64,000 nt of DNA from Thalassospira indica (GCF_003403095.1 NZ_CP031555.1:1840001-1904000); one strand, 5' to 3'. Positions 6,824 to 17,005 are shown, numbered from the stretch's first letter. Numbers and translations are program-made. The notes: generated by a model from the sequence alone, not told the origin.

Positions 6824-8455
6824 ATGGCTTTGGCCGGTGATCAAAACTGGTGGCGCGGTGGCGTCCTGTATCAAATCTATCCGCGCAGTTTCTTTGATTC
6901 CAACGGTGATGGGATCGGCGATCTGCCGGGGGTGACCCAAAAACTGGAATATGTCGCGTCGCTTGGTGTGGACGGGATCTGGCTGTCGCCGTTCTTTACC
7001 TCGCCGATGAAGGATTTCGGATATGACGTGGCCGACTATCGTGATGTCGATCCGATGTTTGGCACGCTGGCCGATTTCGATCATCTGGTTGAACGCGCCC
7101 ATGACTTGGGCCTGCGGGTCACGATTGATCAGGTGCTGTCACACAGCTCGGATCAGCATGACTGGTTCAAGGAAAGTCGTTCATCGCGTGATAACCCCAA
7201 AGCCGACTGGTATGTCTGGGCCGATCCAAAACCCGATGGCACGCCACCCAATAACTGGCTGTCGATCTTTGGCGGGTCGGCGTGGAAGTTCGATACCACG
7301 CGTCAGCAATATTACATGCACAACTTCCTGGTCAGTCAGCCGGATCTGAATTTCCATAACCCGGATGTACAGACGCAGTTGCTTGAAGATGTCGAATTCT
7401 GGCTGCGGCGCGGGGTCGACGGGTTCCGGCTTGATACGGCGAACTTCTATGTTCATGACGCGGAACTGCGTGATAACCCGCCATGGGTTCCGGGCACACA
7501 TCGCCCGGAAGGTGCGCCAAAGGAAAACCCCTATACGCGCCAGATGCATGTCTATGACAAGACGCGCCCGGAAAATATAGCCTTCCTGCAAAAGCTGCGC
7601 GCGGTGATGGATAAATATTCCGGCAGTACGACAGTGGGTGAAATCGGCTCGGACAATTCGCTTGCGACCATGGCGGAATACACCTCAGGCGGGGATAAGC
7701 TTCACATGGCTTACACCATCAACCTGCTTGAAAGCCCGCTTGAAACCGGGCTTGTGCGGGACATGCTCAAAAACGTGTTTGATGTGCTGGGGGATGGCTG
7801 GCCGTGCTGGGCAGTGTCCAACCATGACTTCATGCGCGTTGCCAGCCGCTGGGGCAAGGACAAGGGCGGGGACAATGATGCGCGCCTGCGCATGATCCCG
7901 GCACTTTACACCTCTCTGCGTGGAACCCCGTGCATCTATCAGGGCGAAGAACTTGGCCTTGAAGAAGCAGTTGTACCTTATGAACTACTTCAGGACCCCT
8001 ACGGCATTGAAATGTGGCCGGAATTCAAGGGCCGTGATGGTTGCCGCACGCCGATGCCATGGCTGAATGCCAATGCACCACATGGTGGATTTACCTTTGG
8101 TGATCAGCCTTGGTTACCGGTTCCGCCAGAGCACAGCGCACTTGCAGTGGCAGATCAGACTGACGATCCGAACTCGTTGCTGAATTTCTATCGCGATCTT
8201 CTGGCATGGCGCAAAAGCCATCCGGAAATCATCAATGGCGATATCGAGATGCTGGAAAATCTGGGCGGTGATGTCATTGCCTATGCCCGAATGTCTGGCG
8301 TTGTGCGCACGATTTGCGTGTTCAACACCACCCCTGATCCGGTGACAGTCACACTGCCCGGACAATCCGAACCGAACTGCCCGTTTGCCACCGGCACAGT
8401 TGCAGGTGATCGCCTGACGCTGCCGGGGTGGGGTTTTTATTTCGGGACCATATAA
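6824..8455 (+). CDS. aglA: Cytoplasmic alpha-glucosidase, glycoside hydrolase family 13
   Basis: This 543-residue GH13 enzyme has no signal peptide. The TIM-barrel motifs are present: VTIDQVLSHSS (region I), GFRLDTANF with nucleophile Asp204, VGEIGSD with general acid Glu273, and SNHD with the third carboxylate Asp335. The start WWRGGVLYQIYPRSFFDSNGDG is typical of oligo-1,6-glucosidase/alpha-glucosidase relatives such as rhizobial AglA. Placed between the permeases and the ATPase, it should hydrolyse imported disaccharides (maltose, sucrose, isomaltose or trehalose class) to free glucose, which the downstream glk can phosphorylate. The substrate preference is not settled by sequence, and the symbol reflects operon position and family. 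Confidence 0.88.
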   Translation: MALAGDQNWWRGGVLYQIYPRSFFDSNGDGIGDLPGVTQKLEYVASLGVDGIWLSPFFTSPMKDFGYDVADYRDVDPMFGTLADFDHLVERAHDLGLRVTIDQVLSHSSDQHDWFKESRSSRDNPKADWYVWADPKPDGTPPNNWLSIFGGSAWKFDTTRQQYYMHNFLVSQPDLNFHNPDVQTQLLEDVEFWLRRGVDGFRLDTANFYVHDAELRDNPPWVPGTHRPEGAPKENPYTRQMHVYDKTRPENIAFLQKLRAVMDKYSGSTTVGEIGSDNSLATMAEYTSGGDKLHMAYTINLLESPLETGLVRDMLKNVFDVLGDGWPCWAVSNHDFMRVASRWGKDKGGDNDARLRMIPALYTSLRGTPCIYQGEELGLEEAVVPYELLQDPYGIEMWPEFKGRDGCRTPMPWLNANAPHGGFTFGDQPWLPVPPEHSALAVADQTDDPNSLLNFYRDLLAWRKSHPEIINGDIEMLENLGGDVIAYARMSGVVRTICVFNTTPDPVTVTLPGQSEPNCPFATGTVAGDRLTLPGWGFYFGTI

Positions 8456-8481
8456 CAAAAGAAGTCTGAGGGAAGTTTAAG

Positions 8482-9612
8482 ATGTCTGATGTTGTTTTAA
8501 AGCAGGTCGAAAAGCGGTTCGGGCCGGTCCATGTCATTCATGGCGTGAATCTTGATATTCGCGATGGCGAGTTCTGCGTGTTTGTCGGCCCGTCGGGGTG
8601 TGGAAAGTCAACGCTTCTGCGGTTGATCGCAGGGCTTGAGGATATCTCTGGCGGGGAACTGTCGATTGGCGGCAAGGTCGTCAATAATGTCGCGCCCAAG
8701 GATCGTGGTGTCGCCATGGTGTTTCAATCCTATGCGCTTTATCCGCACATGTCGGTGTTTGACAACATGGCATTCGGGCTCGATCTGGCGAAAAAGTCCA
8801 AGGACGAGCAGCATGAACGCGTCATGGCGGTGGCCAAGATCTTGCAGCTTGAAGAGCTTCTTGACCGCAAGCCCAAGGAACTTTCCGGTGGTCAGCGACA
8901 GCGTGTCGCGATTGGGCGTGCGATTGTGCGCCAACCCGGCGTGTTCCTGTTTGACGAACCGCTATCGAACCTTGACGCGTCACTGCGTGTGCAAATGCGC
9001 ATCGAGTTGACAAAGCTTCATGAAAAATTGAAGTCCACGATGATTTATGTGACGCATGATCAGGTCGAAGCGATGACGATGGCCGATAAAATTGTCGTCT
9101 TGCGGGCCGGTCGGGTCGAGCAGGTTGGATCCCCGCTGGAACTTTATCATCACCCGCAAAATCAATTTGTTGCAGGCTTTATCGGATCGCCTAAAATGAA
9201 CTTCGTTCCGGCGGTTGTTGGGGCCGTCTCGCAACAAACTGTTACGGTTAAACTGGATTCTGGTAAAGACGTCGATCTGCCCGTTGATGGCAGTGGTCTT
9301 GCCACAGGAGATCGTGTAACAGTGGGCGTCAGGCCGGAACATTGCAGCATTGCTGATCAGGACACAGCATTGTTCGCAGGAACGGTCGATGTGGTTGAAC
9401 ATTTGGGCGAGGCTGGCCTCGTCTATGTGCAGACCGGTGCCGAAGAGCTTTTTGTTGCCCGTGTTGCTGGCGATACGGCAATCGCATCAGGGAGCTCTGT
9501 CGGGGTAACTGCCCGGGTACAGGATTGCTATTTGTTCGACCAGAATGGGAAGGCGAAACGCCGGCTTGCGGTCGATAACGCTCCGCTTGCGGCGCAGTTG
9601 TCTGCCAGATAG
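8482..9612 (+). CDS. ugpC: Sugar ABC transporter ATP-binding protein (MalK/UgpC/MsmX type)
   Basis: This 376-residue ATPase carries Walker A GPSGCGKSTLLR at about 37-48, Q-loop MVFQSYALYPHM, signature LSGGQRQR, Walker B VFLFDEPLSNLDA and the H-loop YVTHDQ. The C-terminal third is the TOBE/MalK regulatory fold (IGSPKMNF, VGVRPEHC). It powers the two permeases encoded upstream. The symbol is the common family name for this ATPase class; sequence and context indicate sugar import, not glycerol-phosphate uptake. It is the last transporter gene before the Entner-Doudoroff genes. Confidence 0.92.
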   Translation: MSDVVLKQVEKRFGPVHVIHGVNLDIRDGEFCVFVGPSGCGKSTLLRLIAGLEDISGGELSIGGKVVNNVAPKDRGVAMVFQSYALYPHMSVFDNMAFGLDLAKKSKDEQHERVMAVAKILQLEELLDRKPKELSGGQRQRVAIGRAIVRQPGVFLFDEPLSNLDASLRVQMRIELTKLHEKLKSTMIYVTHDQVEAMTMADKIVVLRAGRVEQVGSPLELYHHPQNQFVAGFIGSPKMNFVPAVVGAVSQQTVTVKLDSGKDVDLPVDGSGLATGDRVTVGVRPEHCSIADQDTALFAGTVDVVEHLGEAGLVYVQTGAEELFVARVAGDTAIASGSSVGVTARVQDCYLFDQNGKAKRRLAVDNAPLAAQLSAR

Positions 9613-9737
9613 GCAGTTCCGGAAAGGCCGGGATTGCCACCACGGCAAAATGCCGTGCCCCGATTGTCTGCCAGGATCGCAAGATCCAGGGTCCCACCTT
9701 GGCGACGGGAAGGAAACGTTGGAAGGCTAAGGGCATA

Positions 9738-11231
9738 ATGAAACAAAGGCAAAGGCTTAAGCATCGTATCGCGGATATCGTGATTTTCGGTGGGACCGGA
9801 GATCTGGCGTTACGTAAACTTTTTCCCGCACTGTATGAAATGGAACGCACCGGGCGTTTCGATGATGAGACCCGAATCTTTGGCGCATCGCGCAGCGAAC
9901 ATAGCGACGAAGATTTCCGGGCCAAGCTGGAAGAAGCCGGGAAGAAATTCATTCCCAAAGGCGAATTCGAACCCGAGACGTGGGCGAAGTTCGCCAGCCG
10001 CATTGCCTATGTGCAGGTTTCTGCCGGCGATGAAAGCGGGTTCAAGGTCCTGTATGAAAAGCTGTCCGATCAGCCTGATCGTGACCGCGTCTTTTATTTT
10101 TCGACCAGTCCGTCGCTGTTTGCCGACATGGCCTTTAATCTGAAAAAGGCCGGTCTGGTAACGCCGAATTCCCGTGTCGTGCTTGAAAAGCCGCTGGGCC
10201 ATGATCTGGACAGTTGCCGCGAAATCAACGGCCAGATCGGTGAAGTGTTCGAGGAAAACCAGATTTTCCGTATCGACCACTATCTTGGCAAGGAAACGGT
10301 GCAGAACCTGATGATCCTGCGCTTTGCCAATGCGATGTTCGAGCCGCTGTGGAACAGCGCGCATATCGATCACGTTCAGATCACGGTAGGCGAGGAAGTC
10401 GGGGTCGAGGGCCGCTGGTCCTATTACGACGATGCCGGTGCGATGCGCGATATGGTGCAGAACCATATGTTGCAGCTTTTGTGCCTTGTTGCGATGGAGC
10501 CGCCCTATGTCCTTGATCAGGATGCGGTCCGCGATGAAAAGGTCAAGGTGCTGAAAGCGCTTCAGCCGATCAACGATAGCAATATCGACAGCTCCACCGT
10601 GCGCGGCCAGTACCGCAAGGGCGCTGTGGGTGGCAAGGAAGTGCCGGGCTACCTCGAAGAGGAAGGGGCCAATACCGACAGCACCACCGAAACCTTTGTT
10701 GCGATCCGGGCAGAGCTTGATAACTGGCGCTGGTCTGGTGTTCCGTTCTATCTGCGTACGGGCAAACGTTTGCCCAAGCGTCATTCGGAAATCGTCATCC
10801 AGTTCCGTGACGTCCCGCACCAGATTTTCCCGCTGGCAAAATCCATGACCAACTATCAGGCCAACAAGCTGGTCCTGCGCCTGCAGCCTGATGACGGTAT
10901 CCATCTTGTGCTCAATAACAAGAACCCGGGGCCGGGTCTTGTGCGTCTGCGCCCGACGGCATTGAACCTGTCCTTTGCAGAGGCGTTCGGGGGACGAAGC
11001 CCGGATGCCTATGAGCGTCTTTTGCTGGATGCGATTGATGGCAACAACACCCTGTTTGTCCGCCGCGATGAACAGGATATTGCCTGGCAGTGGGTCGACG
11101 CCATTCAGGATGCGTGGCAGAACAATCATATCACGCCCAAGGGATATACCGCCGGAACGTGGGGCCCGTCTGCTGCCATCGCCCTGATCGAACGCGATGG
11201 CCGGACCTGGAACGAAGAAGCCGGGTTCTAG
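9738..11231 (+). CDS. zwf: Glucose-6-phosphate 1-dehydrogenase
   Basis: This 497-residue enzyme oxidises glucose-6-phosphate to 6-phosphogluconolactone, reducing NAD(P). The dinucleotide site is IVIFGGTGDLALRKL near the N-terminus. The substrate motif RIDHYLGKE and EKPLGHD are intact. ATG 9738 is preferred over the in-frame TTG at 9699, which would add a basic, non-family extension. The 125-base gap after the transporter ATPase contains a perfect 7-bp hairpin (9641-9657) without a T-run, so read-through from the transport genes is likely. Confidence 0.95.
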   Translation: MKQRQRLKHRIADIVIFGGTGDLALRKLFPALYEMERTGRFDDETRIFGASRSEHSDEDFRAKLEEAGKKFIPKGEFEPETWAKFASRIAYVQVSAGDESGFKVLYEKLSDQPDRDRVFYFSTSPSLFADMAFNLKKAGLVTPNSRVVLEKPLGHDLDSCREINGQIGEVFEENQIFRIDHYLGKETVQNLMILRFANAMFEPLWNSAHIDHVQITVGEEVGVEGRWSYYDDAGAMRDMVQNHMLQLLCLVAMEPPYVLDQDAVRDEKVKVLKALQPINDSNIDSSTVRGQYRKGAVGGKEVPGYLEEEGANTDSTTETFVAIRAELDNWRWSGVPFYLRTGKRLPKRHSEIVIQFRDVPHQIFPLAKSMTNYQANKLVLRLQPDDGIHLVLNNKNPGPGLVRLRPTALNLSFAEAFGGRSPDAYERLLLDAIDGNNTLFVRRDEQDIAWQWVDAIQDAWQNNHITPKGYTAGTWGPSAAIALIERDGRTWNEEAGF

Positions 11232-11305
11232 CATTGTGCATACCCGGTGCGTATGTGCCGGGGCCTTGCACAAACTCGCCATGACCCCAACTTCGGGAAG
11301 AAGAC

Positions 11306-12025
11306 ATGACAAACGAACGCACATTCAAAAGCGGCGATGAAATGCTTGCGGCAATGGTCAAGGAAACCATTGATCGTCTGGAATTTGCTATCGCAACCCG
11401 CGGCCATGCCAGCATGGCTGTCGCCGGTGGACGCTTTCCCAAGCCGCTGTTTCAAACCCTTTCACAGGCGCGCCTTGACTGGTCAAAGGTGATTGTAACC
11501 CTTGGCGATGATCGCTGGGTCGGGCTTGATGATGATCAGTCCAATGAAAAACTGGTACGAGATAACCTGTTTATCAACGAAGCACAGAACGCCCGCTTTG
11601 TGTCGCTGAAAACAGCCGATAATAGCCCGGAAGACGCGGTGGAAACCGTCAGCGCGCGTTTGCGTACTGAAATGCACTGGCCGCTTGATATCGTATTTTT
11701 GGGGATGGGGGATGATGGTCATACCGCATCGCTTTTCCCGTCCTCAACCCCCGAAGCCCTGGGTAACGGGCTTTATCCCAAGCATGGCGAACTGGTTGCC
11801 GCTGCCCGCCCGACCGTATCCCCGGTCCCGCGCATCAGCATGACTTTGCCCGCCATCCTCAATGCCCGGTACATTGCCATCCACATTACCGGACAATCCA
11901 AATGGTCGACCTATGAAACCGCGAAAAACGGCACGGAAATCGAAGAGATGCCGGTTCGCGCAATCTTGCAACAGAACGATGTCCCCGTCGATCTGTGGTG
12001 GAGCGCCGAGAACCCGAAAGGCTGA
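11306..12025 (+). CDS. pgl: 6-phosphogluconolactonase
   Basis: This 239-residue protein of the DevB/SugarP isomerase-like family hydrolyses 6-phosphogluconolactone to 6-phosphogluconate. Recognisable blocks are [13 protein letters not shown] near residue 37, VTLGDDRWV, and [15 protein letters not shown], the family signature. It starts at ATG 11306 behind GGGAAGAAG. It lies between zwf and edd, as expected for the step joining them. Confidence 0.94.
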   Translation: MTNERTFKSGDEMLAAMVKETIDRLEFAIATRGHASMAVAGGRFPKPLFQTLSQARLDWSKVIVTLGDDRWVGLDDDQSNEKLVRDNLFINEAQNARFVSLKTADNSPEDAVETVSARLRTEMHWPLDIVFLGMGDDGHTASLFPSSTPEALGNGLYPKHGELVAAARPTVSPVPRISMTLPAILNARYIAIHITGQSKWSTYETAKNGTEIEEMPVRAILQQNDVPVDLWWSAENPKG

Positions 12026-12030
12026 ACCCC

Positions 12031-13863
12031 ATGAAACGTGAAATAGAACAGATTACCAAACGCATTATCGAGCGTTCCAAACCAACCCGCGAAGCATATC
12101 TTGCCAAGATCGAGGCAGCGGCATCTGATCGCCCGCATCGTTCCGCCCTTTCATGTGGCAACCTTGCCCATGCCTCGGCTGGGTGTGGCGCAGCAGAAAA
12201 GCAGCGCATCAACGGCGAAGACGGTGCAAACCTTGGCATCGTCACGTCCTATAACGATATGCTGTCGGCCCATCAGCCGTTGGGCGTTTATCCTGACCGC
12301 ATCAAAAAGGCCGTGTTTGAAGCGGGCGGCACCGCACAGGTTGCTGGTGGTGTTCCGGCGATGTGTGATGGCGTGACGCAAGGCCGTCCGGGTATGGAAC
12401 TGTCGCTTTTCTCACGCGATGTCATTGCCATGTCGACGGCTGTGTCGCTGTCGCATGATGTGTTTGATGCTGCCCTTTATCTTGGTGTCTGCGATAAAAT
12501 CGTTCCGGGTCTTGTCATGGGCGCGCTTTCCTATGGCCATATTCCGGCGGTGTTTGTGCCGGCCGGTCCGATGCCATCGGGGCTTCCCAACGATGAAAAG
12601 GCCCGTGTGCGTCAGCTTTATGCCCAGGGCAAGGTTGGCCGCAAGGAACTGCTTGAGGCCGAAACCGCGTCCTATCACAGCCCCGGTACCTGCACCTTCT
12701 ATGGCACTGCAAACTCCAACCAGATGCTGATGGAAGTCATGGGCTTGCATCTGCCGGGGGCGGCCTTCGTTAACCCCAACACCGATCTGCGTGATGCGTT
12801 GACCGAAGAAGCCGCACGTCGTGCGCTTGCCATCACCAAGCTTGGCAATGACTATCGCCCGATTGGCAAAATCCTTGATGAAAAGGCATTTGTGAACGGG
12901 ATTGTCGGGTTGCTCGCCACCGGCGGCTCGACCAACCATACCCTGCATCTTCCGGCCATGGCGCGTGCAGCCGGGATCGAGCTTCGCTGGGATGATTTCG
13001 ATGAACTTTCGCGCATTGTGCCGTTGCTCTGCCGTGTTTATCCGAACGGGCAGGCCGATGTGAACCACTTCCATGCGGCTGGTGGCATGGGCTTTGTGAT
13101 TTCCGATCTGCTCAAGAACGGTATTTTGCACCCGGATCTTGAAACGATTCACACCGGTGGCATGGCGGCCTATGGCACCGAGCCGTATCTTGATAATGGC
13201 AAGCTTTCCTGGCGTGATGCGCCGGAAATCAGTCAGGACGAAGACATCCTGCGTCCGACCGAAAAGGCATTCAGTGCCGACGGTGGTTTGCGGATGCTTT
13301 CGGGCAATCTTGGCCGTTCTGTCATCAAGGTTTCCGCCGTTAAGCCGGAAAACCGTGTGATCGAAGCGCCGGCAGCGGTATTCACATCCCAGGAAGAAAT
13401 GATGGAGGCCTTCAAGGAAGGTAAACTGCATCGTGACGTCGTCTGTGTTGTCCGCTTCCAGGGCCCCAAAGCCAACGGTATGCCTGAACTGCACAAACTG
13501 ACCCCGCCGCTGGGTGTGCTGCAAGACCTTGGCTACAAAGTCGCCCTTGTGACCGATGGCCGCATGTCGGGCGCATCGGGCAAGGTTCCGGCCGCCATTC
13601 ACGTTACCCCAGAAGGCATGATGAACGGCCCGATCGCCAAGGTGAAAGACGGCGATATTATTCGTGTTGACGCCGAAAGCGGCCAGCTGTTGCTGAACGT
13701 CACCGACGCAGAACTGGCCAAACGTGATTTCGCGACCTTTGACAATAAGGCCGAACATCAGGATGGCTTTGGCCGCGAGATGTTTGGCGTCTTCCGCGAC
13801 CATGTTGGTCTGGCCGAACTTGGCGCCTCTGCTGCCTTCCCGGGGGAGGCTGAAGTCGCGTAA
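12031..13863 (+). CDS. edd: Phosphogluconate dehydratase
   Basis: This 610-residue IlvD/Edd-family iron-sulphur dehydratase converts 6-phosphogluconate to 2-keto-3-deoxy-6-phosphogluconate. Typical blocks are [41 protein letters not shown] and [17 protein letters not shown], whose cysteines include the expected cluster ligands. ATG 12031 (MKREIEQ), five bases after the pgl stop, is preferred over the 11995 alternative, which overlaps pgl. The stop overlaps the glk start by one base (TAATG), so the two are translationally coupled. Confidence 0.95.
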   Translation: MKREIEQITKRIIERSKPTREAYLAKIEAAASDRPHRSALSCGNLAHASAGCGAAEKQRINGEDGANLGIVTSYNDMLSAHQPLGVYPDRIKKAVFEAGGTAQVAGGVPAMCDGVTQGRPGMELSLFSRDVIAMSTAVSLSHDVFDAALYLGVCDKIVPGLVMGALSYGHIPAVFVPAGPMPSGLPNDEKARVRQLYAQGKVGRKELLEAETASYHSPGTCTFYGTANSNQMLMEVMGLHLPGAAFVNPNTDLRDALTEEAARRALAITKLGNDYRPIGKILDEKAFVNGIVGLLATGGSTNHTLHLPAMARAAGIELRWDDFDELSRIVPLLCRVYPNGQADVNHFHAAGGMGFVISDLLKNGILHPDLETIHTGGMAAYGTEPYLDNGKLSWRDAPEISQDEDILRPTEKAFSADGGLRMLSGNLGRSVIKVSAVKPENRVIEAPAAVFTSQEEMMEAFKEGKLHRDVVCVVRFQGPKANGMPELHKLTPPLGVLQDLGYKVALVTDGRMSGASGKVPAAIHVTPEGMMNGPIAKVKDGDIIRVDAESGQLLLNVTDAELAKRDFATFDNKAEHQDGFGREMFGVFRDHVGLAELGASAAFPGEAEVA

Positions 13864-14801
13864 TGCAGCTGGTTGGTGATATTGGCGGGACCAATGCCCG
13901 CTTTGCCTGGCTGGATGCGGCGGGCGATCCCCATACACCCATGACATTGCCGGTGCGTGACTATGCCACCATCGGCGATGCCATGCGGGACTTCATGGCC
14001 AAAACCGATTGCACGGATTTGCGTGAATTCGCCGTTGCCGTGGCATGCCCGGCGATGGCTGATACGGTCAAGTTCACCAACAATCCGTGGGTGTTTTCCA
14101 AAGACGCCCTTAAGGCCGAGTTCAATCTGGATCGGCTTGTGGTGGTCAATGACTTTACCGGTCTTGCCATGTCGGTGCCTTATCTTGGTGACGAAGATCT
14201 GATCACGCTGTTTGATGGTCCGGGGCGTCCGGGGCTGCCATTGGCAGTTGTTGGGGCTGGCACCGGTCTTGGTGTGTCCGGGCTTTTGCCGCATGAAGGC
14301 AAATGGCTGCCGATCCAGGGCGAAGGCGGGCATGTGTCACTGCCCGCGATTGATGATCTTGATTACGAGATCGTCAAGTTTCTCGGCCAGGAACTTGATC
14401 GCGTATCGGCCGAGCGTGTGTTATCGGGCATGGGGCTTGAAAACCTCTATCGGGCGCTTGCCGCGATTGATGGGATTGATGTCGAACCCAAAACCGCGGC
14501 CGAGGTTGTCGATGGTGCGCTTAAAGACGGCGATGCCTTGTGTCTTAAGGTGTTGGATCGGTTTTGCATGTTCCTTGGCGGTGTCGCCGGGGATCTGGTT
14601 TTAACCCTCGGGGCCTTTGACGGGGTGTTTATCGGTGGCGGGATTGGTCCGCGCATTACCGATTACATGAAGAAAAGCGCGCTTAAGGACCGCATGATCG
14701 CCAAGGGGCGGTTCCGTGATTTGATGAATGATGTGCCGGTACGTCTGATGACGGCGAAATACCCGGCCCTGATCGGTTGCGCCAAGATTTTAACGGCGTA
14801 A
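13863..14801 (+). CDS. glk: Glucokinase
   Basis: This 312-residue ATP-dependent glucokinase belongs to the bacterial Glk family. The N-terminal phosphate loop is LVGDIGGTNARFAW. VVVNDFTGLAMSVP contains the catalytic aspartate (ND), and GAGTGLGVSGLLP and EGGHVSLP are conserved glucose-binding blocks. It phosphorylates the free glucose released by the upstream alpha-glucosidase, feeding zwf. It is coupled to edd by a one-base overlap. Confidence 0.93.
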   Translation: MQLVGDIGGTNARFAWLDAAGDPHTPMTLPVRDYATIGDAMRDFMAKTDCTDLREFAVAVACPAMADTVKFTNNPWVFSKDALKAEFNLDRLVVVNDFTGLAMSVPYLGDEDLITLFDGPGRPGLPLAVVGAGTGLGVSGLLPHEGKWLPIQGEGGHVSLPAIDDLDYEIVKFLGQELDRVSAERVLSGMGLENLYRALAAIDGIDVEPKTAAEVVDGALKDGDALCLKVLDRFCMFLGGVAGDLVLTLGAFDGVFIGGGIGPRITDYMKKSALKDRMIAKGRFRDLMNDVPVRLMTAKYPALIGCAKILTA

Positions 14802-14824
14802 CTGGCAAACAAAAGGAAGATGTT

Positions 14825-15466
14825 ATGAGCCTTTCATCGCGTGAAATTCTGTCCAAGGCGCCGGTTGTTCCGGTTCTGGTGATCGAAGACGCAAATGACG
14901 CTGTGCCGCTGGCCAAGGCGCTTGTCGCCGGTGGTCTGCCGGTACTTGAAATCACCCTGCGGAGTGCCGCGGCCGAAGAAAGCATCAAACGCATCATCGC
15001 CGAAGTACCTGATGCGATTACCGGTGCGGGTACGGTGATCAATGCCAAACAGATGGAACGCATGGCTGAAATCGGCTGTGCCTTTGCGGTGTCGCCGGGC
15101 CATACCGATGGCTTGCTTAAGGCTGCCAAAGATACCGGCTGCCCGTTGCTTCCCGGCGCAGGAACCCCGTCCGAGATCATGAACCTGATTGATCATGGCT
15201 ATGACACGCTGAAATTCTTCCCGGCGGAACAGCAGGGCGGGGTGTCGATGCTTAAAGCTCTTTCGGGCCCGTTGCCGCAGGTCAGTTTCTGCCCGACTGG
15301 TGGTGTGTCGCTTTCCAACCTTGCGGATTATCTGGCCCTGCCAAACATCATCACGGTGGGTGGATCGTGGATCGCGCCCAAGGATGCGGTCAAGGCAGGT
15401 GACTGGGGCAAGATCACCAAGCTTGCGCAGGAAGCCACCGACAAGGTCAAGGCGCTGCGCGGCTGA
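14825..15466 (+). CDS. eda: KDPG/KHG aldolase
   Basis: This 213-residue class I aldolase cleaves 2-keto-3-deoxy-6-phosphogluconate to pyruvate and glyceraldehyde-3-phosphate. The catalytic glutamate is in LEITLRS, and the Schiff-base lysine is in TLKFFPAE. CPTGGVS binds phosphate. ATG 14825 follows AGGAAGA; the in-frame start at 14777 would lie inside glk. It is the last gene of the operon, with a strong terminator 34 bases downstream. Confidence 0.95.
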   Translation: MSLSSREILSKAPVVPVLVIEDANDAVPLAKALVAGGLPVLEITLRSAAAEESIKRIIAEVPDAITGAGTVINAKQMERMAEIGCAFAVSPGHTDGLLKAAKDTGCPLLPGAGTPSEIMNLIDHGYDTLKFFPAEQQGGVSMLKALSGPLPQVSFCPTGGVSLSNLADYLALPNIITVGGSWIAPKDAVKAGDWGKITKLAQEATDKVKALRG

Positions 15467-15500
15467 AATTTTTGAGCTCAGTACCCAGAGCCGAAATACG

Positions 15501-15528
15501 AAAAAGGGACCCGGTTGGGTCCCTTTTT
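15501..15528 (+). terminator. Bidirectional Rho-independent terminator after eda
   Basis: AAAAAGGGACCC and GGGTCCCTTTTT form a perfect 12-bp stem with a GGTT loop and T-runs on both strands. It ends the sugar operon on the plus strand and the convergent small gene (15811-15578) on the minus strand. Confidence 0.95.
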
Positions 15529-15577
15529 CTATCAGGTTCGTCTATGCGGCGATACCGGTGCCGCGCCCGATCACGCC

Positions 15578-15811
15578 TTAGCGCGAGATGCGGTCAACAT
15601 ACCAGGTCGAACCGTTGAATTTGCGCTGCAGACCAAGGTCGGCAAGTTCAGCATGGCTCAGTGAATCCCAACCGTAGCTCGCGGCTTTGGGTGCACGTGC
15701 CTTACCGATCTTGTTGGCGATCTGGCTCAGAAGCGATCCGAACGGCATGCGTTTCGCGAACGGGTCGGTAGCAGCATTGAATTGCGGTGCAGCGGAAACC
15801 GTGTGTGCCAT
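15578..15811 (-). CDS. Small DUF1127-like protein
   Basis: The product has 77 residues and begins at ATG 15811 behind a strong AGGAGG. The C-terminal part SHAELADLGLQR resembles the DUF1127 pattern (L..DLGL.R) found in short basic alphaproteobacterial proteins, some of which bind RNA or affect phosphate and carbon metabolism. The N-terminal half is not typical. It is divergent from a LysR regulator with a palindrome between them, so it is a likely target of that regulator. Family membership is tentative. Confidence 0.7.
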   Translation of the reverse strand: MAHTVSAAPQFNAATDPFAKRMPFGSLLSQIANKIGKARAPKAASYGWDSLSHAELADLGLQRKFNGSTWYVDRISR

Positions 15812-15893
15812 GATGGCCTCCTATGATCTACGGTTGATTTGCGTTTCGATGGGCGGAAAATGTCATATGCGAAATAAAACGGGAACTACTTTG

Positions 15894-15916
15894 TTTTGCA
15901 TAGCTACTGTGCAAAA
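15894..15916. promoter_or_regulatory. Candidate LysR operator
   Basis: TTTTGCA and TGCAAAA form perfect 7-bp inverted arms separated by nine bases, with the T-N11-A core typical of LysR sites. It lies 45 bp before the LysR start and about 80 bp before the divergent small gene. Confidence 0.6.
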
Positions 15917-15960
15917 ATGCACGACGATTTTGACAGATTCCAAGGGACCAAATAACGCCT

Positions 15961-16830
15961 ATGAATTGGAATGATTTACGCTACTTCCTTGTTCTTGCGG
16001 AAGAAAATAGCCTGTCCGGTGCAGCGCGACGTTTGCGTAAAGAACATACCACCGTTGCGAGGCGGATCGAGGCGCTCGAAAGTGATCTTGGTACAAAACT
16101 TTTTGACCGATTACCACGTGGCTGGCAGCTGACATCAGCGGGTCGAAACCTTGTTCCTGTGGCCGAACGAGTCGAAGAAGAAGCCCTGACATTCGAGCGA
16201 CAGGCAAAGGGCGATGAAGCCGCCCACGGGGTTGTGCGCATTTCCGTGCCCCCGGTTGCCGGACGCGTATTGTTCGCACCGCGCCTTGCTCGATTGCTCA
16301 AGGCGCATAAGGGACTCGAATTCGAAATCATTGGCGCGGCCAATATCGTAAATCTGGCGCGACGCGAAGCCGATGTCGCGGTACGCATGATCACGCCGCG
16401 CGAACCGGGCCTGATTACCCGCAAACTGGTTGAGCTGGGTGTGGGGCTGTATGGCGGGGTTGGCTATAAGGACCGCGTGCCGGAAATGGATTGGGAATTC
16501 TGCGGTTATGAGGACACCACATATGGCGCATCCAAACGGGAATGGGTGCGCACGGTCCTTGACCGCGAATTGCCCTGTCGGTTCCGTGCTGATGATACCG
16601 AAACCGTCCGTCAGTTCATTGCCGCCGGCCATGGCGTTGGCGTTTTGCCGCGCTATTTTGGTGATCGCGATGATGAACTTGAATTGATCCACGCAGACGT
16701 CGAAGGCCGCAGCCGTGAAAGTGTGTGGATGGTGGTGCACCCGGATATGCGCCGTTCGCCCGGCGTGCGTCTTGTGATGGATGCCCTGATCAAGGCGGCC
16801 AACAATATCGCCGAGGAATATCAGGTCTGA
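15961..16830 (+). CDS. LysR-family transcriptional regulator
   Basis: This 289-residue regulator has the N-terminal winged helix-turn-helix MNWNDLRYFLVLAEENSLSGAARRLRKEHTTVARRI (abbreviated family pattern, residues 1-36) and an effector domain from about 90. The sequence places it in the LysR subgroup that often acts on neighbouring divergent genes. Here the divergent gene is the 77-residue DUF1127-like protein. The effector is unknown. Confidence 0.88.
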   Translation: MNWNDLRYFLVLAEENSLSGAARRLRKEHTTVARRIEALESDLGTKLFDRLPRGWQLTSAGRNLVPVAERVEEEALTFERQAKGDEAAHGVVRISVPPVAGRVLFAPRLARLLKAHKGLEFEIIGAANIVNLARREADVAVRMITPREPGLITRKLVELGVGLYGGVGYKDRVPEMDWEFCGYEDTTYGASKREWVRTVLDRELPCRFRADDTETVRQFIAAGHGVGVLPRYFGDRDDELELIHADVEGRSRESVWMVVHPDMRRSPGVRLVMDALIKAANNIAEEYQV

Positions 16831-17005
16831 GCGGCAAACCAGTCATGCATGCAGGCAACCCTACGCATTGTTTTCTTTGAAATAAAATTGATCAGGTTGC
16901 TATCTGGCGGCGTAAAGAGTTTTGGCTCGGGATCATGCGCGGTCCCGTATTTGTTTCTTTCATACAGCCGCACTTCTGGCGGGCTGTATGCATGTGGCGG
17001 TGGGT

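Noticed and set aside
9810..11324. 504-codon frame antisense to zwf, and a 511-codon frame antisense to edd (12412-13947)
   Set aside because: The plus-strand genes are unmistakable and continuous; the antisense products have no recognisable family or start site.
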